A stretch of DNA of 64,000 nt from Hymenopus coronatus (taxonomy: Eukaryota > Arthropoda > Insecta > Mantodea > Hymenopodidae). Under the pieces are notes generated by a model that worked only from the letters and a program-made list of their open reading frames with translations, searched no databases and was not told where the DNA came from. Position numbers and translations under genes: made by a program. Of this stretch, positions 63,545 through 64,000 are shown piece after piece (positions within the stretch are counted from its first letter, which is position 1; each line of letters starts with the position of its first letter). Where the stretch lies: assembly GCA_030762935.1 (NCBI GenBank), contig CM060887.1, positions 11,834,501 to 11,898,500 of the forward strand, in the 5' to 3' direction.

Positions 63545-63631
63545 GTAAGCATTTCAAACCTTCATATGTTATTGTTATAGTTAAGAGAATGTAATAAACA
63601 ATAATTGAATTAAAGTTGTGTTTTCATATAT

Positions 63632-64000
63632 GAGGGCCATCCAGAAAGTGACGGGTGATTTTGCATAACTAAATGATAATGAAAGATATGAACACAAAAC
63701 TTTATTTACAAAGTTACAGTACCTTACTTTATTTCTCAACTTAATCTCTATTCTGTCAAGACATTTATTGTCAGATGGTACCAGTTCAATGCTGATGTTA
63801 TACTTTTCTACTGCCAAAGAACTTATTCATTTTTTTGAACACACAAAATATTCGGCCAACGAGTTTTATAAGCAAATAATGCAAGTGTATGGTGATAATG
63901 CAATAAATGAATCTTCAGTGAGGAAATGGTGCATAATTTATGAGTAATCAAACAGTGCCAAGTAAGTGTTGTTTAGTGTAATTAATCGACTCGTCAAATA
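63632..64000 (+). mobile_element. mariner-like element, 5' part, cut by the window end
   Basis: Starts gagggccatccagaaagtg after an ATAT stretch, a typical mariner terminus. At 63809-63945 a frame reads KYSANEFYKQIMQVYGDNAI then SVRKWCIIYE and a stop, like the N-terminal HTH of mariner transposases. The catalytic part lies beyond the window. Confidence 0.5.

Noticed and set aside
61356..61877. GIY-YIG ORF as a host gene exon
   Set aside because: It is embedded in large inverted repeats, overlaps them at both ends, and has a degraded relative 300 bp downstream.
2983..63544. GLB1 considered as a processed pseudogene or tandem copies
   Set aside because: Each segment has splice sites, phases match across all ten exons, no stops occur, and no exon is duplicated.

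Overview
The window is animal nuclear DNA, most likely from an insect with a large, repeat-rich genome. The evidence is AT-rich sequence, GT-AG introns of up to 37.6 kb, a mellifera-type mariner, Penelope-like elements with a GIY-YIG domain, non-LTR retrotransposon remnants and several tRNA-derived SINE families. No prokaryotic or organellar signal is seen. I cannot name the species from the sequence.

One protein-coding gene runs through the whole window on the + strand: a lysosomal-type beta-galactosidase of glycoside hydrolase family 35 (GLB1-like). Ten internal coding exons lie at 2983-3167, 40812-40962, 44812-44875, 45472-45566, 47294-47474, 49521-49742, 51203-51321, 57499-57774, 60559-60693 and 63341-63544. 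Their phases join without a break into 544 codons. Both catalytic glutamates are present, 80 residues apart. The first exon (signal peptide) and the C-terminal exons lie outside the window or were not recognised.

Nearly everything else is repeats, and one family dominates. It has about 45 full or partial copies in both orientations, dense at 4-38 kb inside the giant intron and again at 43.8-44.7, 49.9-53.7, 57.8-60.4 and 63.1-63.3 kb. Full copies are 0.7-0.9 kb, non-coding, and begin TCTGATGTG. They carry an ACTTTCTCTAC motif that is inverted at the other end, a CA microsatellite, and a terminal palindromic hairpin with core ACTATGTACATAGT followed by GAGAAAGTAA. This architecture resembles Helentron-associated elements (HINE/DINE-1 type), so I call it the 'H element'. 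An extended subfamily also carries a 110-145 bp minisatellite and a linker. For H elements '+' means the TCTGATG end comes first on the given strand.

Layout: 1-2.98 kb is mostly unrecognised; 2.98-3.17 kb is exon 2; 3.2-39.3 kb is H elements (tandem, inverted and nested), SINE family S1, SINE family S2 and a LINE scrap; 39.3-40.75 kb is SINE family S3 with a tRNA-like core; 40.8-51.3 kb holds six of the exons after exon 3, with LINE, Penelope-like and H fragments between them; 51.3-57.5 kb holds H elements, a dead mariner nested in a LINE, and a second LINE carrying an S2 SINE; 57.5-63.5 kb holds the last three exons, more H elements and a Penelope-like element with nested inverted repeats; the window ends inside a second mariner-like element.
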